From assembly GCA_963575745.1 (NCBI GenBank), contig CAUYUJ010021656.1, forward strand, positions 56,302 to 120,301: 64,000 nucleotides of DNA. Reading direction: 5' to 3'. The notes under the pieces were generated by a model that saw nothing but the letters and a program-made list of their open reading frames with translations, was not told the DNA's origin and ran no database searches. The position numbers and the translations under genes were made by a program. The DNA is from Prorocentrum cordatum (taxonomy: Eukaryota; Sar; Dinophyceae; Prorocentrales; Prorocentraceae). Of the stretch, positions 63,992 through 64,000 are shown in pieces; the first letter of the stretch is position 1, and each line of letters opens with the position of its first letter.

Positions 63992-64000
63992 CATATACTA

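Noticed and set aside
1-64000. CRISPR array or prokaryotic operon
   Set aside because: Direct repeats here are contiguous tandem units without unique spacers, and gene structure, introns and leaders are eukaryotic.

Overview
The window looks like nuclear DNA of a dinoflagellate. Three things point there: (i) relics of the dinoflagellate spliced leader lie just upstream of two minus-strand genes (22391-22411, 24656-24677) and possibly a third; (ii) one gene is best explained by a GA-AG intron with a short repeat at both splice sites; (iii) genes are sparse and the rest is GC-rich simple repeat, small foldback elements and decayed retrotransposons. Species cannot be fixed from sequence alone. 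Symbiodiniaceae, Prorocentrum and Polarella are all compatible.

Layout. 1-19.0 kb: no convincing gene. It holds mini- and microsatellites, a 343-bp satellite (12.8-13.9 kb), two copies of a palindromic-ended MITE (10.9 and 16.1 kb), related foldback elements (10.4 and 17.8 kb) and two dispersed repeat families. 19.0-27.2 kb: a minus-strand, head-to-tail set of genes. In transcription order these are a KRPA/acidic protein, a polyQ/basic coiled protein, a cytosine-methyltransferase-like protein, and a split transposase-like gene. 27.2-34.0 kb: a foldback element, then a 5-kb 15-bp minisatellite open in all six frames, ending in a 100-N gap. 34.6-38.1 kb: one plus-strand gene in two exons, with a C/H zinc-binding motif. 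38.1-45.2 kb: no gene recognised.

45.3-60.1 kb: two different non-LTR retrotransposons, both on the minus strand. The upstream one (60.1-49.2 kb) has a coiled-coil ORF1, broken by frameshifts, and an ORF2 polyprotein in the order RNase H, APE-type endonuclease, reverse transcriptase, two zinc fingers and a cytosine-methyltransferase-like domain. A single in-frame TAA cuts ORF2. The downstream one (47.9-45.3 kb) is an R2/NeSL-type element with reverse transcriptase, zinc knuckle and restriction-like endonuclease. It is inactivated by an 11-bp duplication in RT motif B, further frame changes and loss of the motif A aspartate. 60.5-64 kb: CTC repeats, another dispersed-repeat copy, and an element with about 43-bp terminal inverted repeats enclosing a mirror-image tetranucleotide microsatellite.

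The most interesting signal is the joint presence of two unrelated-looking methyltransferase-like proteins (one fused to a LINE polyprotein, one behind a relic spliced leader) in a region built largely by retroposition. This suggests mobile elements here carry their own DNA-modification domains and that host or element mRNAs have been copied back into the genome. All functions are read from motifs; none was tested.
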